Shown here piece by piece: positions 17,749-27,707 of a stretch of DNA of 64,000 nucleotides. Position 1 is the stretch's first letter, and each line of letters starts with the position of its first letter. This DNA is from Luteirhabdus salina (GTDB lineage Bacteria; Bacteroidota; Bacteroidia; Flavobacteriales; Flavobacteriaceae): contig JALAHT010000005.1 in NCBI GenBank assembly GCA_025384855.1, positions 310,001 through 374,000 of the forward strand, written 5' to 3'. A model generated the notes under the pieces. That model was not told the origin of the DNA. It was given only the letters and a program-made list of their open reading frames with translations, and made no database searches. A program made the position numbers and the translations under genes.

Positions 17749-18449
17749 TAGTTCACGAATTTAAAACGGTATTCGTACATGTACCGAAAGCGGCTGGACA
17801 AAGCGTAGAAAATTTTTTGTTATCGCTACTCGATAAAAACAGACAGGAGCACGGCGCGGAATATCTATTGCGTCCGAACACCGATGAGCGTAAAGGACCA
17901 CCTAGATTAGCACATCTTACCGCTGAGGAATACACGAAGCTCGGATATATAAGTAAAGCCGATTATGAGTCTTATTATACCTTTACGGTGGTGCGAAACC
18001 CATGGTCTAGAATGGTTTCCTTTTATAAATATCGTGGGTTTAACAGCCTGATCGATTTCAATACCTTCGTTCAACGATATGTGCCAAGCTATTTTGAAAA
18101 GGAGTATTGGTTTTATCGCCCTCAGGTTGATTTTATTTATGGTGAAGAAGAAGAGCTATTAGTTGATAAAATAGCGAAATTAGAATCGTTGGATACCGAT
18201 TTTAAGCAAGTGGCCGATGCCCTATCGCTTGCTGAGCACACCCTGCCAAAGAGCAACCATTCGGAGAGAAAGGGATTGGTCTCTCGGAAGAGCTGGAATC
18301 TTCTTAAAAAACATCCAGACATAATAGCGAACCTTAAGTTGTCGGTACCATCCGTTAAAGGATATCGAGATGCATATAATGATGCCTCAAAAAAGGTTAT
18401 TTCAGCGCTATATGAAAAAGACATCGATTTGCTAAACTACACGTTTTAA
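17745..18449 (+). CDS. Sulfotransferase family 2 protein (3 of 7)
   Basis: This encodes 234 residues. FVHVPKAAGQS (10-20) is the 5'-phosphosulfate loop and VVRNPWSRMVSFYKYR (82-97) the 3'-phosphate motif, both close to the family consensus. It starts in an ATGA overlap with the preceding gene and is followed after one base by the beta-helix lipoprotein gene. It probably acts at the cytoplasmic face on lipid-linked or nucleotide-linked sugars, since no signal peptide or membrane segment is visible. Confidence 0.88.
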   Translation: MIVHEFKTVFVHVPKAAGQSVENFLLSLLDKNRQEHGAEYLLRPNTDERKGPPRLAHLTAEEYTKLGYISKADYESYYTFTVVRNPWSRMVSFYKYRGFNSLIDFNTFVQRYVPSYFEKEYWFYRPQVDFIYGEEEELLVDKIAKLESLDTDFKQVADALSLAEHTLPKSNHSERKGLVSRKSWNLLKKHPDIIANLKLSVPSVKGYRDAYNDASKKVISALYEKDIDLLNYTF

Positions 18450-18450
18450 G

Positions 18451-20226
18451 ATGAAGTACGGTTTGAACATTGTAGGATTGCAGTATCTTCGAAAATTATC
18501 CATATTCATATTGGTAGTTACCAGCATAGCTTGCTCGCAAGAAAAGCAAAATCCATTAAAGGGGATGCTTATTTCTACTAAAATGGAAATAAAAAGCGAT
18601 ACCCGTTGGGAGGATGAGAATGGCATTATTATCAATGGAGACGCCGATATCAAAATAGCAGCTAATGCTACGTTAACCATTGCTTCGCAAGTAACCGTGG
18701 TTTCAGATAAAGCAATTTTTTCCGGAAAGGGAAAGGTGGTTTTTGAAACTGCGGCGGTAGAACATATCAATATCGATTGGTTTGGAGCTACCGCAAACGA
18801 TGGAACTGCAGATAATACGGCCATCCAGAAAGCGATTGATGTTGCTGTTGGAAGCCCAGGCGTTTCAAAAGTATATATTCCAGCGGGCGAATACCATCTC
18901 GAAGAACCCTTGGTAGCAATGCTTTCAAAAAATGATGGATATACATTTTTCAACCTAACGGTGGAAGGGCACCAATTACCCTATAACAACACTGGGAAGG
19001 GGAAAGGTGGTGTTTCGGTCTTAAAAGCGACGAAAGAGCTTCCTTTCCTATTGGGCATACAAGGAGCAAGAGGAGTTCATATCGATAAATTGGTATTTGA
19101 TGGTTTTTTGAATAAAGAATTTTCTAAAAAAGACCTTATTTATAAAAACTCCCAAGATTTATATAAACAAGAACGATTCACGCCTATAAGTGCAATTGTC
19201 ATCGATCCATTTTCAGATGGACTTCCTGACGATAAGGGATATAGTGGTCTCTCGGACTATTACCAAACCAATATTTCGAGTTCTCGGGTTAAAATTGAAA
19301 ACTGTGTGTTACAGAATGTTCCAACAGGTATAGCGATTAGTCCAAATGGAAAAACGAATCAAGGGGATACCATAGCTATTTCTTTTACGCGATTTCACAA
19401 TATGGTACAAGGTGTTGTTATTTGCCAGGCGCAATCGCGTAATGTGGTGGTCGACAACTGCAGCTTCCATAGAATGAAATACGCTTTCAACAGTGAGGAT
19501 TATGGCGAACAGCAAGGCGTTTTACCAGAAGTAAGTCGCTCCAAAATTGCCGATGGTGTGGTTTGGTTGTATAAAGCGAATGGAAACATAGCGTACGGCC
19601 ATTTCAATCAGGTCTATGCCGAAGGTTTATACGGCATTGGATATTCACAATTGAACAAACAACCGATGCATTTTGATGCTTGTGTGTTTAAGTTTCGCCC
19701 GTTGTTGAAGGATGAAAAAGAAGGGGTTAACCCAATCTTGATAAAAGCAGATAATGCTTCATTTGTAGGATGTACCTTTACTTTTGGAGGTGGAAAGAAG
19801 AATGTGGAGCCCTTGTTGATGGATATAAAAGATGCCGTATTCATAAATTGCTATTTCGATTCAACCCCCATTAATATCGGAGAAAATATTAGGACTAAGA
19901 ACAAGTCGGAATTTCTGTCAAAGGGATTGCGAAAAGCAAAATTGAAAACTTCTACATGGGATGAAGCGAATTGGTCGGAAACAGAAAATGTGGGGATTGA
20001 ATATGATTCAAACATGGAAAGATTTTCGATCAACGATACAGGGGTATATGAAGTAGGAGACTATATTTTCGGCGCGCTTAAAATGGAATCGGAGCCGTTT
20101 AATGGTGAACGGATTTTTACAGCGATAGGGCAAGTGGTTTCAAAAAAAGGAGGAAAAATTTTCTTCGAAAATGCCTATTTACCTAAGAATGCTCATAAAT
20201 TACTGATAATTAGAAGCAAAAGATGA
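18451..20226 (+). CDS. Beta-helix (pectate-lyase-superfamily-like) lipoprotein
   Basis: This encodes 591 residues with a lipoprotein signal (LVVTSIAC, Cys28). A conserved start of a right-handed beta-helix, IDWFGATANDGTADNTAIQK (about 109-128), is the typical first turn of pectate-lyase-superfamily and GH28-like folds, followed by repeats of short strands with N, V and G. Such proteins cleave, epimerise or bind polysaccharide. Placed between sulfotransferase genes with one-base and 4-base junctions, it probably acts on the polysaccharide of this locus in the periplasm or at the outer membrane, for example as editing lyase, epimerase or binding factor. Catalytic residues could not be assigned. 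Confidence 0.75.
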   Translation: MKYGLNIVGLQYLRKLSIFILVVTSIACSQEKQNPLKGMLISTKMEIKSDTRWEDENGIIINGDADIKIAANATLTIASQVTVVSDKAIFSGKGKVVFETAAVEHINIDWFGATANDGTADNTAIQKAIDVAVGSPGVSKVYIPAGEYHLEEPLVAMLSKNDGYTFFNLTVEGHQLPYNNTGKGKGGVSVLKATKELPFLLGIQGARGVHIDKLVFDGFLNKEFSKKDLIYKNSQDLYKQERFTPISAIVIDPFSDGLPDDKGYSGLSDYYQTNISSSRVKIENCVLQNVPTGIAISPNGKTNQGDTIAISFTRFHNMVQGVVICQAQSRNVVVDNCSFHRMKYAFNSEDYGEQQGVLPEVSRSKIADGVVWLYKANGNIAYGHFNQVYAEGLYGIGYSQLNKQPMHFDACVFKFRPLLKDEKEGVNPILIKADNASFVGCTFTFGGGKKNVEPLLMDIKDAVFINCYFDSTPINIGENIRTKNKSEFLSKGLRKAKLKTSTWDEANWSETENVGIEYDSNMERFSINDTGVYEVGDYIFGALKMESEPFNGERIFTAIGQVVSKKGGKIFFENAYLPKNAHKLLIIRSKR

Positions 20227-20918
20227 TTATTTCACACAAACATCGATTTATATTCATCAAGACGCGTAAGACGGCAGGGACCTCAATCGAAATTGCCTTG
20301 AGTAAAATTTGTGGTGATGCCGATATACTAACTCCTATAAATCCAGAGGACGAAGAAGTACGAAAAGAAATTTCTGGAAAGACGGCGCAAAATTACCTTA
20401 TTCCATTTTCTAAATATAGTGTCCGAGACTGGTTGCGATTACTAAAAAACGGAAAACGGGTTACGTATTTCAATCATATGTCGGCTACCGACGTGAAAGC
20501 CCGTATAGATTCTAGGATATGGGAAGATTATTTCACTTTTTGCTTCGACCGCGAACCGATGAGCAAAGCTATTTCGCATTATAAGTGGAGAAGGAAGAAA
20601 GTGAATTATGCCGATTTTGGTGCGTATCTAGCATCTGGTGATACCGATTTGATTCACTCAAAGTCATTTTATACCAATAATCAGGGTAAAGTCATGGTGG
20701 ATGCCGTGTATAAAATGGAGGAAATGGATGTGGCATTCCATGATATTGCTGCTAGAATTGGCGTGGAAACCTTAGAGCCCCCCGCATTTAAAACAAAATC
20801 GACACGTAACGAAACCGATATTAACCCCATCGCGCTTAAACAGCAGTACGGCAACACATTACGGAAGCTATTTCACCAAGAATATACAAACCTATACGAC
20901 GATGCTAAAAGGAATTAA
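20223..20918 (+). CDS. Sulfotransferase family 2 protein (4 of 7)
   Basis: This encodes 231 residues starting in an ATGA overlap with the lipoprotein gene. IKTRKTAGTS (12-21) is the 5'-phosphosulfate loop; the 3'-phosphate motif is modified to FDREPMSKAISHYKWR, with E in place of the usual N before P. It has no signal peptide. The 17-base overlap with the next gene shows tight coupling. It differs strongly from the other family members here, so a distinct acceptor position is likely. Confidence 0.82.
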   Translation: MIISHKHRFIFIKTRKTAGTSIEIALSKICGDADILTPINPEDEEVRKEISGKTAQNYLIPFSKYSVRDWLRLLKNGKRVTYFNHMSATDVKARIDSRIWEDYFTFCFDREPMSKAISHYKWRRKKVNYADFGAYLASGDTDLIHSKSFYTNNQGKVMVDAVYKMEEMDVAFHDIAARIGVETLEPPAFKTKSTRNETDINPIALKQQYGNTLRKLFHQEYTNLYDDAKRN

Positions 20919-21624
20919 AAAAACTAAAAACTATTTGCTACAACATCGTTTAAAGCGAATTTTGGAGAACAAACCATCATTGTATGTTCAAATTCAGCGA
21001 TGGCGCTATGCAGGCAAGCGTTACAGTCGAAAGATTGTGAATTCCAATACCGATATCGTTATTGAGGGATATCCGAGATCTGCCAACAGCTTTTCTGTTA
21101 AAGCATTCAAGTTTGCAAACGGCAACCAATATAAAATAGCGACCCATCAACACGCCTCTCCTCAGGTGGTGGAAGCCGTAAAAATGAGCATTCCTACAAT
21201 CGTCCTAATTCGTAAGCCACAAGATGCAGTCTTGTCTTACGCGGCACTAAGGGCAGCTACACACGGCTTAGAGAATTTCCGATCAGGTTATGATATGAGG
21301 TGGCTATTAGAAGATTACATCGCTTTTTATGAAAACGTAAGAAATGTACGTAACGGATTTTTGCTCGCTACTTTTGAAGAAGTATTGTCGGATTACGGAG
21401 CTGTAATTGAAAAGGTAAATCAAAAATTCAATACCGATTTTAACGCTTTCGAACATACCGATGAAAACGTTTCTAAAGTATTTTCATCCGCTAAAAAACA
21501 CCTATCGCCATCGGAAGAACGCGATGCGATAAAAAAGGTTTTTGAAGAGGAGATGGAACGGTTGAAAAAAACCGATACTTATGCAAAAGCGCAGCAAGTA
21601 TATCAGGCCTTTATAAATCATTAA
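20902..21624 (+). CDS. Sulfotransferase family protein (5 of 7)
   Basis: This encodes 240 residues from ATG 20902. The motif EGYPRSANSFSVKAF (55-69) matches the YPRSGNT[FW] loop of aryl/carbohydrate sulfotransferases (Sulfotransfer_1 type) and VLIRKPQDAVLSY (about 95-107) the 3'-phosphate site. It thus belongs to another branch than its neighbours. It is followed by the flippase gene after three bases. Confidence 0.8.
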   Translation: MLKGIKKTKNYLLQHRLKRILENKPSLYVQIQRWRYAGKRYSRKIVNSNTDIVIEGYPRSANSFSVKAFKFANGNQYKIATHQHASPQVVEAVKMSIPTIVLIRKPQDAVLSYAALRAATHGLENFRSGYDMRWLLEDYIAFYENVRNVRNGFLLATFEEVLSDYGAVIEKVNQKFNTDFNAFEHTDENVSKVFSSAKKHLSPSEERDAIKKVFEEEMERLKKTDTYAKAQQVYQAFINH

Positions 21625-21627
21625 TCC

Positions 21628-23130
21628 GTGGCAAAAAAGCTTTACAAGTCGTTTGGATATAAGGCGATTCAGATTGTTGTACTGACGCTCTATTCCATAC
21701 TTTTGATCCCGATACTATTGAACTTCTGGGATTTAGAAGTATATGGTGCTTGGATTGCGATATATGCTTTCTTTAATCTGATACAGGTATTGGAACTCGG
21801 CCATAGCATGTACGTTGGCAATGAATTTAACTTTATTGTACATAACGATTCGAAAGCTGCGAAAAGAGTATTGGGATCTGCTCTCCGAGGAAATATACTC
21901 ATCGGTGGATTACAATTGGTAGTAGTTGCATTTCTGTATGTAACCGGGCTATTCGATTATATACTAGATGCCGAAGTTTCTTCATTCGAGGCCGCAACGG
22001 TCTTAGGCGTATTGTTTCTTTATAGAATGACGATGGGATCTTTTCGGGGCCTAGTGGTAAAGGCATTAAATCCCTTTGGGCTTATTTATAAGGCCTTTCA
22101 GTTTAATTTAATTGAAAAAATTCTTGAATTCGGAGTTTTATGTTCGGCAGCGTTTTTGGATCTTTCTTTGCTGCAATTAGCCATAGTTTGGTTTGTGGTG
22201 AAGTTTGCATACTCAAGTATAGTACTTTTCCAAATTCGAAACCTATTACCAGAATTTTATCCATGGTGGAGATACGGATCATTTAAACATGGCTTCCAAA
22301 ACGTTCGAAAATCATTTGCTTTTGTGGGGAGTAATTTCTTGGATCGGTTGGGTAATGATGGAATTGTTTTAGTAGTATCTGCTTTAATGGGTTCTACATT
22401 TCTTCCATTATTTAGCGCAACACGAACGATTGTGAATTTCGGGTTGAAACTTTCCGACTTCTTCCTGGCACCCCTAGCTCCAGAGATGATAAATCTTTAT
22501 GCCAAGAAACGGAAAAAGCAACTTATGGAGATTTTCAAGGGGTACTGGCTTATGACAGGTGGGATCCTTATGCTTGGATTTACGCTTTCCCTTTTCTTTA
22601 TTGAACCATTATTTACGTTGTGGACAAATGATACATTACAATTTAGCATGTTACTGTATTGTGCGCTTATCATTATTTTCTTAGTACAGAACCACGGAAA
22701 AGTGTTGTATTCATTTTTTATGGGAATCAATCGCACACGATTGGTGTTAATGACTTCCCTATTGAGAATACTGTTGTTCTTTGGCGTGGTATTATCTTTT
22801 CAGGAATATGGATTGAACGCAGTACTCGGTGCCTTATTTGTGGCAGAGTTAATCATTGCTGGTGCGTGGCTTCCTATTGCCACCTATAAGGAATTTGAAG
22901 TTTCCAACAGGCAAAAAATTTTCTTATATAACAATTTGATTAGTGTACTTTTATTGGCCCTTTTGTACGGATTATTCCTGATGGATAGCAATTTAATATT
23001 CCTAATCGCTATCTATCTAATAATCATCATTTTACAAGGAATTCAATTTTACCAAATATCGGCAGATAGCCGACGTAAACTGGCAAAAAACTTTCAAAAG
23101 TTAGTTACTTTTGCCCGTAAAGGGAAATAG
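21628..23130 (+). CDS. Wzx-type polysaccharide flippase (MATE/MOP superfamily)
   Basis: This encodes 500 residues from GTG 21628, with about 12 hydrophobic segments spread over the length and a lysine-rich end, as in Wzx/RfbX lipid-linked oligosaccharide flippases. Sequence conservation is low in this family, so the call rests on topology, length and position next to sulfotransferases, glycosyltransferases and a polymerase. It should move the undecaprenyl-linked repeat unit to the periplasm. If sulfation is cytoplasmic, the sulfated unit is its substrate. Confidence 0.82.
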   Translation: MAKKLYKSFGYKAIQIVVLTLYSILLIPILLNFWDLEVYGAWIAIYAFFNLIQVLELGHSMYVGNEFNFIVHNDSKAAKRVLGSALRGNILIGGLQLVVVAFLYVTGLFDYILDAEVSSFEAATVLGVLFLYRMTMGSFRGLVVKALNPFGLIYKAFQFNLIEKILEFGVLCSAAFLDLSLLQLAIVWFVVKFAYSSIVLFQIRNLLPEFYPWWRYGSFKHGFQNVRKSFAFVGSNFLDRLGNDGIVLVVSALMGSTFLPLFSATRTIVNFGLKLSDFFLAPLAPEMINLYAKKRKKQLMEIFKGYWLMTGGILMLGFTLSLFFIEPLFTLWTNDTLQFSMLLYCALIIIFLVQNHGKVLYSFFMGINRTRLVLMTSLLRILLFFGVVLSFQEYGLNAVLGALFVAELIIAGAWLPIATYKEFEVSNRQKIFLYNNLISVLLLALLYGLFLMDSNLIFLIAIYLIIIILQGIQFYQISADSRRKLAKNFQKLVTFARKGK

Positions 23131-24147
23131 ATGCACCCAAGAGAAGTTCTTTTCGTTTTTCGCAAACCCAACAAGGGTAATTTTAGTATTGAAAAGGTCT
23201 ATAATACCATTCTCGAAGTGCTGCAAAGACGAAACGAATCTATCTTCAACTTTAACAAGGTTACCCTTCAAAAAAACTATGACCTTAAACGCTTCTTATC
23301 CAACTTTTTTAAGAGCTTTTTCTATCGAAAGCGCATTGTTCATATTACTGGAGGTTGTAACTATATGGTGATGGCATTTCCATTTTCTGTATCGGTACTT
23401 ACCATTCATGATATGTATCATTATAAAACGAAAGGTGGACTAAAGGGAGCGCTCTACGACTGGTTTTTTTACGATCTCCCCCTCGCTTTTGCAAATGCAA
23501 TAGTTGTGGTATCGGAACAAACAGAAAAGGAAGTACAGCATCATTTTCCCCAAACAAAGTCCAAAATTAGTGTACTGCATAATCCATTGGTAATTCCCGA
23601 TAAAGCAGTGGAACAGAGACGGAGGAACTTCAATAGGAAGGACACAATCCAAATCCTTCAAATAGGTGATAAACCACTTAAAAACTATGGTCGATTGTTG
23701 GAAGCTACCAAAGACAAGAATGTTCTTTACCACTTTGTGCATGCGGATGGCGGTGTGAAGGTCCGTCCATTATTAAAGAAATATGGTTTGGAAGACCGTG
23801 CAAATATCTATTCAGATTTAGAGGATGAAGCTTTCTTCGAGCTTTATAAGAAATGCGATGTCCTCTTTTTCGCTTCGGAAGCCGAAGGGTTTGGACTTCC
23901 AATTATTGAGGCTCAAGCATACGGTATGCCGGTTATCACCTCCGACCTTCCACCTATGAGTACGGTGGGGAAGGGAGCAATTTTAGTAGATCCGTATTCA
24001 ATATCCTCTATTCGTGAAGGTTTCGAGAAATTATATGATGAGAAGGTCATGGCATCACATAAAGAAAATGCGGATATCAATTTTCAGCGCTATTCAAAAA
24101 ATGCGATTGGCGAGGAATACTACAAATTTTACGAGGACCTAGCATGA
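23131..24147 (+). CDS. Glycosyltransferase family 4
   Basis: This encodes 338 residues of GT-B fold. The C-terminal donor domain has ASEAEGFGLPIIEAQAYG (about 249-266) with the E-x7-E signature, followed by MPVITSDLPPM. The N-terminal half holds VLTIHDMYHYK and VVVSEQTEKEV, usual for GT4. It adds one sugar of the repeat unit at the membrane. It starts directly after the flippase stop and overlaps the polymerase gene by four bases. Confidence 0.88.
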   Translation: MHPREVLFVFRKPNKGNFSIEKVYNTILEVLQRRNESIFNFNKVTLQKNYDLKRFLSNFFKSFFYRKRIVHITGGCNYMVMAFPFSVSVLTIHDMYHYKTKGGLKGALYDWFFYDLPLAFANAIVVVSEQTEKEVQHHFPQTKSKISVLHNPLVIPDKAVEQRRRNFNRKDTIQILQIGDKPLKNYGRLLEATKDKNVLYHFVHADGGVKVRPLLKKYGLEDRANIYSDLEDEAFFELYKKCDVLFFASEAEGFGLPIIEAQAYGMPVITSDLPPMSTVGKGAILVDPYSISSIREGFEKLYDEKVMASHKENADINFQRYSKNAIGEEYYKFYEDLA

Positions 24148-25607
24148 AAAAATTTTTCATATATACGTTTTTGTATGCTTTCGGTATTTTTCTGAGTAGT
24201 GTTTTCTATTCAACTGAATATGGAAATGCTTTCTTCTTAGTGCTTACCGCTATGGGACTTCTTTATAACATAGCCATAATTTTTGATACTAATGTATTAG
24301 CGCGAAAATGGAAGTTCTTGAGCGCTGGGTTTGTAGGTGTCTTTACCTGTTTCATGATCTTTAATGGTGGGATAATTCCGCTACTGTACGTAAAGGAGCT
24401 TAACTTTTTAAAGGCGAATGCTTTCCAGAGTTATTTGGAATACGGTTATCTTTTCAAGTACACTGTTGTTACTGCCATCGCCAATATCGCTTTTTGGATA
24501 GGATATGCCGTGAAGCTAGGCGATTATCTTTTCGCATTTTACTATGAAGGTCTCGGATATAAAAAATTGCTTCAAGGGCGAATAGGAATTCTTTTCCCAA
24601 AGGTTTTAATTGTGCTTGGTATCGGGCTCAATCTTGTATTGTTCTATAACGGTGCCTATGGAAGAAGTATCGTGGAACCACTTGAAGTATCAGGCTTTGT
24701 TCGATACTTAGTTAACTTTTCAACGTATATCGAGAAAATCGCACTAATCGGTTATTTTATTTTAGCCTTGCATTATTTCAGGTCTGGCAAGCATACTATT
24801 TGGTTCTATACGACGCTCATTATACAAATTCTGTTTGCGTTACTTTCTGGTTCTAGAGGGGGAATAATCTTTCTGTTTATTGTAACCGCATTGCCCTATT
24901 ACTATGTAAACCGAAAATTCACCAAGAAATTATATCTGTTAGGTGCCCTTACCGTATTTGTGGCCTTCACCATTGCCTCCGAAATTAAGGTCTTTACCCA
25001 AAATCTGAATAGAAATGTTTCCGTATCTGAATACGTGGACTCCTACATGGAATTTCGGGAAAGCAGTAATGAAGAACTGAACCAGCGTATCTATTCCGAA
25101 ATTTATTACCGATTTATGCGACGATTGAATACGGTAGCACAGGGAAGCATTGCGGTCGAATATAAAGATGAACATGGGGTGGATAGCGATGATCCAGACT
25201 TCTTTAGCGATCTGGTATTCTCTCCAGTATTTGCGGTTATTCCAAGGAGTATGGTACTGCCGCCATTTCCGAGTTGGGGCGAATGGTTTCGGTTGAAGAT
25301 CTTAAAACAAAGCGATAGCTATTCCTCTAGTACGACCTTCGGTATGATCGCCTATTTTTATTTAACGGCCAATTGGCCCTTTGTACTAATCGGATTGTTT
25401 TTTTACGGGGTAGTACTTCGTTTTTGTAACAATCTATTATTGCTCGGAACGGATAGTTCCTTCCTAATATATTTGGCGGTGCTTTCAGCTGTCGGATATA
25501 TTTCAGCAAATGTCCCTACTTCCTATGTTTCTTTTTTTAGGTTTGCAATCTTTTTGCCGGTATTCTTCTTTATAATAACAAACCTGTTTAACCGAATACG
25601 CCTATGA
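24144..25607 (+). CDS. Wzy-like O-antigen/capsule polymerase
   Basis: This encodes 487 residues with 10-12 predicted membrane segments and one large hydrophilic loop (about 290-405) that includes SGSRGG just before it, similar to oligosaccharide repeat-unit polymerases. It starts by ATGA overlap with the GT4 gene and ends by ATGA overlap with the next. The assignment depends on topology and context, since Wzy sequences are poorly conserved. Together with Wzx and Wzz it points to a Wzx/Wzy-dependent pathway. Confidence 0.8.
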   Translation: MKKFFIYTFLYAFGIFLSSVFYSTEYGNAFFLVLTAMGLLYNIAIIFDTNVLARKWKFLSAGFVGVFTCFMIFNGGIIPLLYVKELNFLKANAFQSYLEYGYLFKYTVVTAIANIAFWIGYAVKLGDYLFAFYYEGLGYKKLLQGRIGILFPKVLIVLGIGLNLVLFYNGAYGRSIVEPLEVSGFVRYLVNFSTYIEKIALIGYFILALHYFRSGKHTIWFYTTLIIQILFALLSGSRGGIIFLFIVTALPYYYVNRKFTKKLYLLGALTVFVAFTIASEIKVFTQNLNRNVSVSEYVDSYMEFRESSNEELNQRIYSEIYYRFMRRLNTVAQGSIAVEYKDEHGVDSDDPDFFSDLVFSPVFAVIPRSMVLPPFPSWGEWFRLKILKQSDSYSSSTTFGMIAYFYLTANWPFVLIGLFFYGVVLRFCNNLLLLGTDSSFLIYLAVLSAVGYISANVPTSYVSFFRFAIFLPVFFFIITNLFNRIRL

Positions 25608-26701
25608 TAGTCGTAGTAGCTCCTTATTTCGATCCCGCCTATAAGGCAGGAGGCCCCATCAAGTCGCTAAAGATGGTGTGCCAACTATTCCAACAGCAGG
25701 GCTGGGAATATAAGGTCGTTACGCGCGATTACGATATCGATGGACAGACGTTACCAGAAGCGAATAGACGAAGCGATACCGAATACGTTCGGAAGCCTAG
25801 GATATCATTTTACAGAAATGCTTTCAAGGAAGCAGATGTAATTTGGATAAATTCTCTTTATAGTTTACCATTCGGGTTGTTACCCTTACTTGCATTGGCG
25901 TCATTTTCTGGTAAGCAAGTATTGCTAAGTCCACGAGGTCAGTTGTTACCAGGCGCTGTTTCCTATTCCAAGAAATTGTATCTAAAATTAGTAAAGTTAG
26001 GCTTGAAGCGTTCAAAAAATGATATTACGATTCACTATACCAACGAAGAGGATATTAAGAAGTCACTGCCCATTTTCCGCTCCTTTAAACATCGGGTTTT
26101 TAATAATCCTATTGAAGGAAATATAAATGATACTTCAACCTCCGCTTCCCTAAAACCTTTTACCATTGCGTTCTTCGGACGAATAGCTCCAATTAAGAAT
26201 ATAGAATTCATAATTTCCCTTCTTACCGATATTCCAGAGGCGAGCTTTCAAATCCATGGAACTGCAGAAAATACTTCGTATAAAGAATCTCTTGTACAAT
26301 TGATTCGTGAAAAAAAATTAGACGATAGGGTTCACTTTATGGGCGCATACGATAAAACCAATTTTGCAGCGAAATTTGAAGGTGTTACCGTTGGGGTAAT
26401 TCCCTCGTTTTCTGAAAACTTCTGCCATGTATTCTTCGAAATAATAGAACAGCGAAAACTAGTTGTAGCTAGCGATGGTTTGCCCTGGGAAAAAGTGAAT
26501 GCGTACCTGCCAAATACCGTCTTACCGTTGCAACACGAACCTTGGCTCCGCCGGTTTCAGCATATAGAAGCATTAACAGATGAAGAGTATCGCGAGGAAC
26601 AACAGAAATTACTTGATTTTTATGGTAACTTTAATCAATCTGTTAAAAATGAAATTATTGACAACTTTACAAGCCTAATTCAACATACACATGAAGATTA
26701 A
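25604..26701 (+). CDS. Glycosyltransferase family 4
   Basis: This encodes 365 residues beginning MIVVVAPYFDPAYKAGGPIK, a common start of GT4 enzymes with the glycine-rich acceptor loop. The donor region has FFGRIAPIKNIEFI and PSFSENFCHVFFEIIEQ with a recognisable but divergent E-x7-E. The gene overlaps the polymerase by four bases and capE by 11. The sugar it adds is not predictable. Confidence 0.85.
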   Translation: MIVVVAPYFDPAYKAGGPIKSLKMVCQLFQQQGWEYKVVTRDYDIDGQTLPEANRRSDTEYVRKPRISFYRNAFKEADVIWINSLYSLPFGLLPLLALASFSGKQVLLSPRGQLLPGAVSYSKKLYLKLVKLGLKRSKNDITIHYTNEEDIKKSLPIFRSFKHRVFNNPIEGNINDTSTSASLKPFTIAFFGRIAPIKNIEFIISLLTDIPEASFQIHGTAENTSYKESLVQLIREKKLDDRVHFMGAYDKTNFAAKFEGVTVGVIPSFSENFCHVFFEIIEQRKLVVASDGLPWEKVNAYLPNTVLPLQHEPWLRRFQHIEALTDEEYREEQQKLLDFYGNFNQSVKNEIIDNFTSLIQHTHED

Positions 26702-27704
26702 GAATAAAACCTTACTGATTACAGGAGGAACGGGTTCCTTTGGAAAAGCGGTGCTAAATCGATTCCTCGATACCGACCATTTTGATGAGATCAGAATTTT
26801 TTCAAGGGATGAAAAGAAGCAAGATGATTTACGACGACAATTGGGGAGTCCGAAGGTTAAATTTTATATCGGTGATGTACGAGACCCAGAATCGGTGGAG
26901 TATGCAGTTCGAGGAGTAGACTATATCTTTCACGCGGCTGCCTTAAAACAAGTGCCTTCCTGTGAGTTTTTTCCATTACAGGCCGTAAAAACGAATGTTA
27001 TCGGAACTGAAAATGTACTTCTGGCAGCCGTCCGTCACGAGGTGAAAAATGTCGTAGTGCTCAGTACCGATAAAGCTGTTTATCCCATCAACGCCATGGG
27101 AATATCTAAAGCTATGATGGAAAAGGTAATGGTGGCAAACTCACGCAGTGCCGGAAAAACCGTTATTTCTGGAACGCGCTATGGAAATGTTATGGCCTCA
27201 CGCGGCTCCGTAATTCCACTTTTTGTTGAACAACTTAAAAATAACAATCCTCTTACCATTACCGATCCATCGATGACGCGCTTTATGATGACCTTGGAAG
27301 ATGCGGTAGACCTAGTTTTGTTTGCGTTTGAAAATGCGAACCCTGGCGATATGTTCGTTCAGAAGGCGCCTGCTGCAACTATTGAAACCCTGGCAAAGGC
27401 GGTAAAGGATTTATATAATAGTGAAGTCCCCATCAAAATCATCGGTACACGTCATGGCGAAAAACTGTACGAGTCGCTCCTTACGCGTGAAGAGGTTTTA
27501 AAGGCTGAAGATTTAGGCGATTATTATCGGGTACCGGCAGACAATCGCGACTTGAACTATGCGAATTACTTTTCGGAAGGGGAAGAGGATATCAGCGAGG
27601 TAGAAGATTATCATTCACATAATACGGAACGGTTGGATGTAGAAGGGATGAAAAAATTATTGCTAAAACTCGACTTTATCAGCGAAGACTTAAAAAATCG
27701 ATAA
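26691..27704 (+). CDS. capE: CapE-like UDP-GlcNAc 4,6-dehydratase/5-epimerase
   Basis: This encodes 337 residues of the extended SDR family. The NAD(P) loop is TGGTGSFGKA (about 11-20) and the active site carries methionine instead of tyrosine (NAMGISKAMMEK), typical of the inverting FlaA1/CapE group. It is the first step from UDP-GlcNAc to UDP-N-acetyl-L-fucosamine; capF and capG follow in the same direction with only a cupin gene between. The C-terminal region continues the Polysacc_synt_2 pattern. Confidence 0.93.
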   Translation: MKIKNKTLLITGGTGSFGKAVLNRFLDTDHFDEIRIFSRDEKKQDDLRRQLGSPKVKFYIGDVRDPESVEYAVRGVDYIFHAAALKQVPSCEFFPLQAVKTNVIGTENVLLAAVRHEVKNVVVLSTDKAVYPINAMGISKAMMEKVMVANSRSAGKTVISGTRYGNVMASRGSVIPLFVEQLKNNNPLTITDPSMTRFMMTLEDAVDLVLFAFENANPGDMFVQKAPAATIETLAKAVKDLYNSEVPIKIIGTRHGEKLYESLLTREEVLKAEDLGDYYRVPADNRDLNYANYFSEGEEDISEVEDYHSHNTERLDVEGMKKLLLKLDFISEDLKNR

Positions 27705-27707
27705 TAC

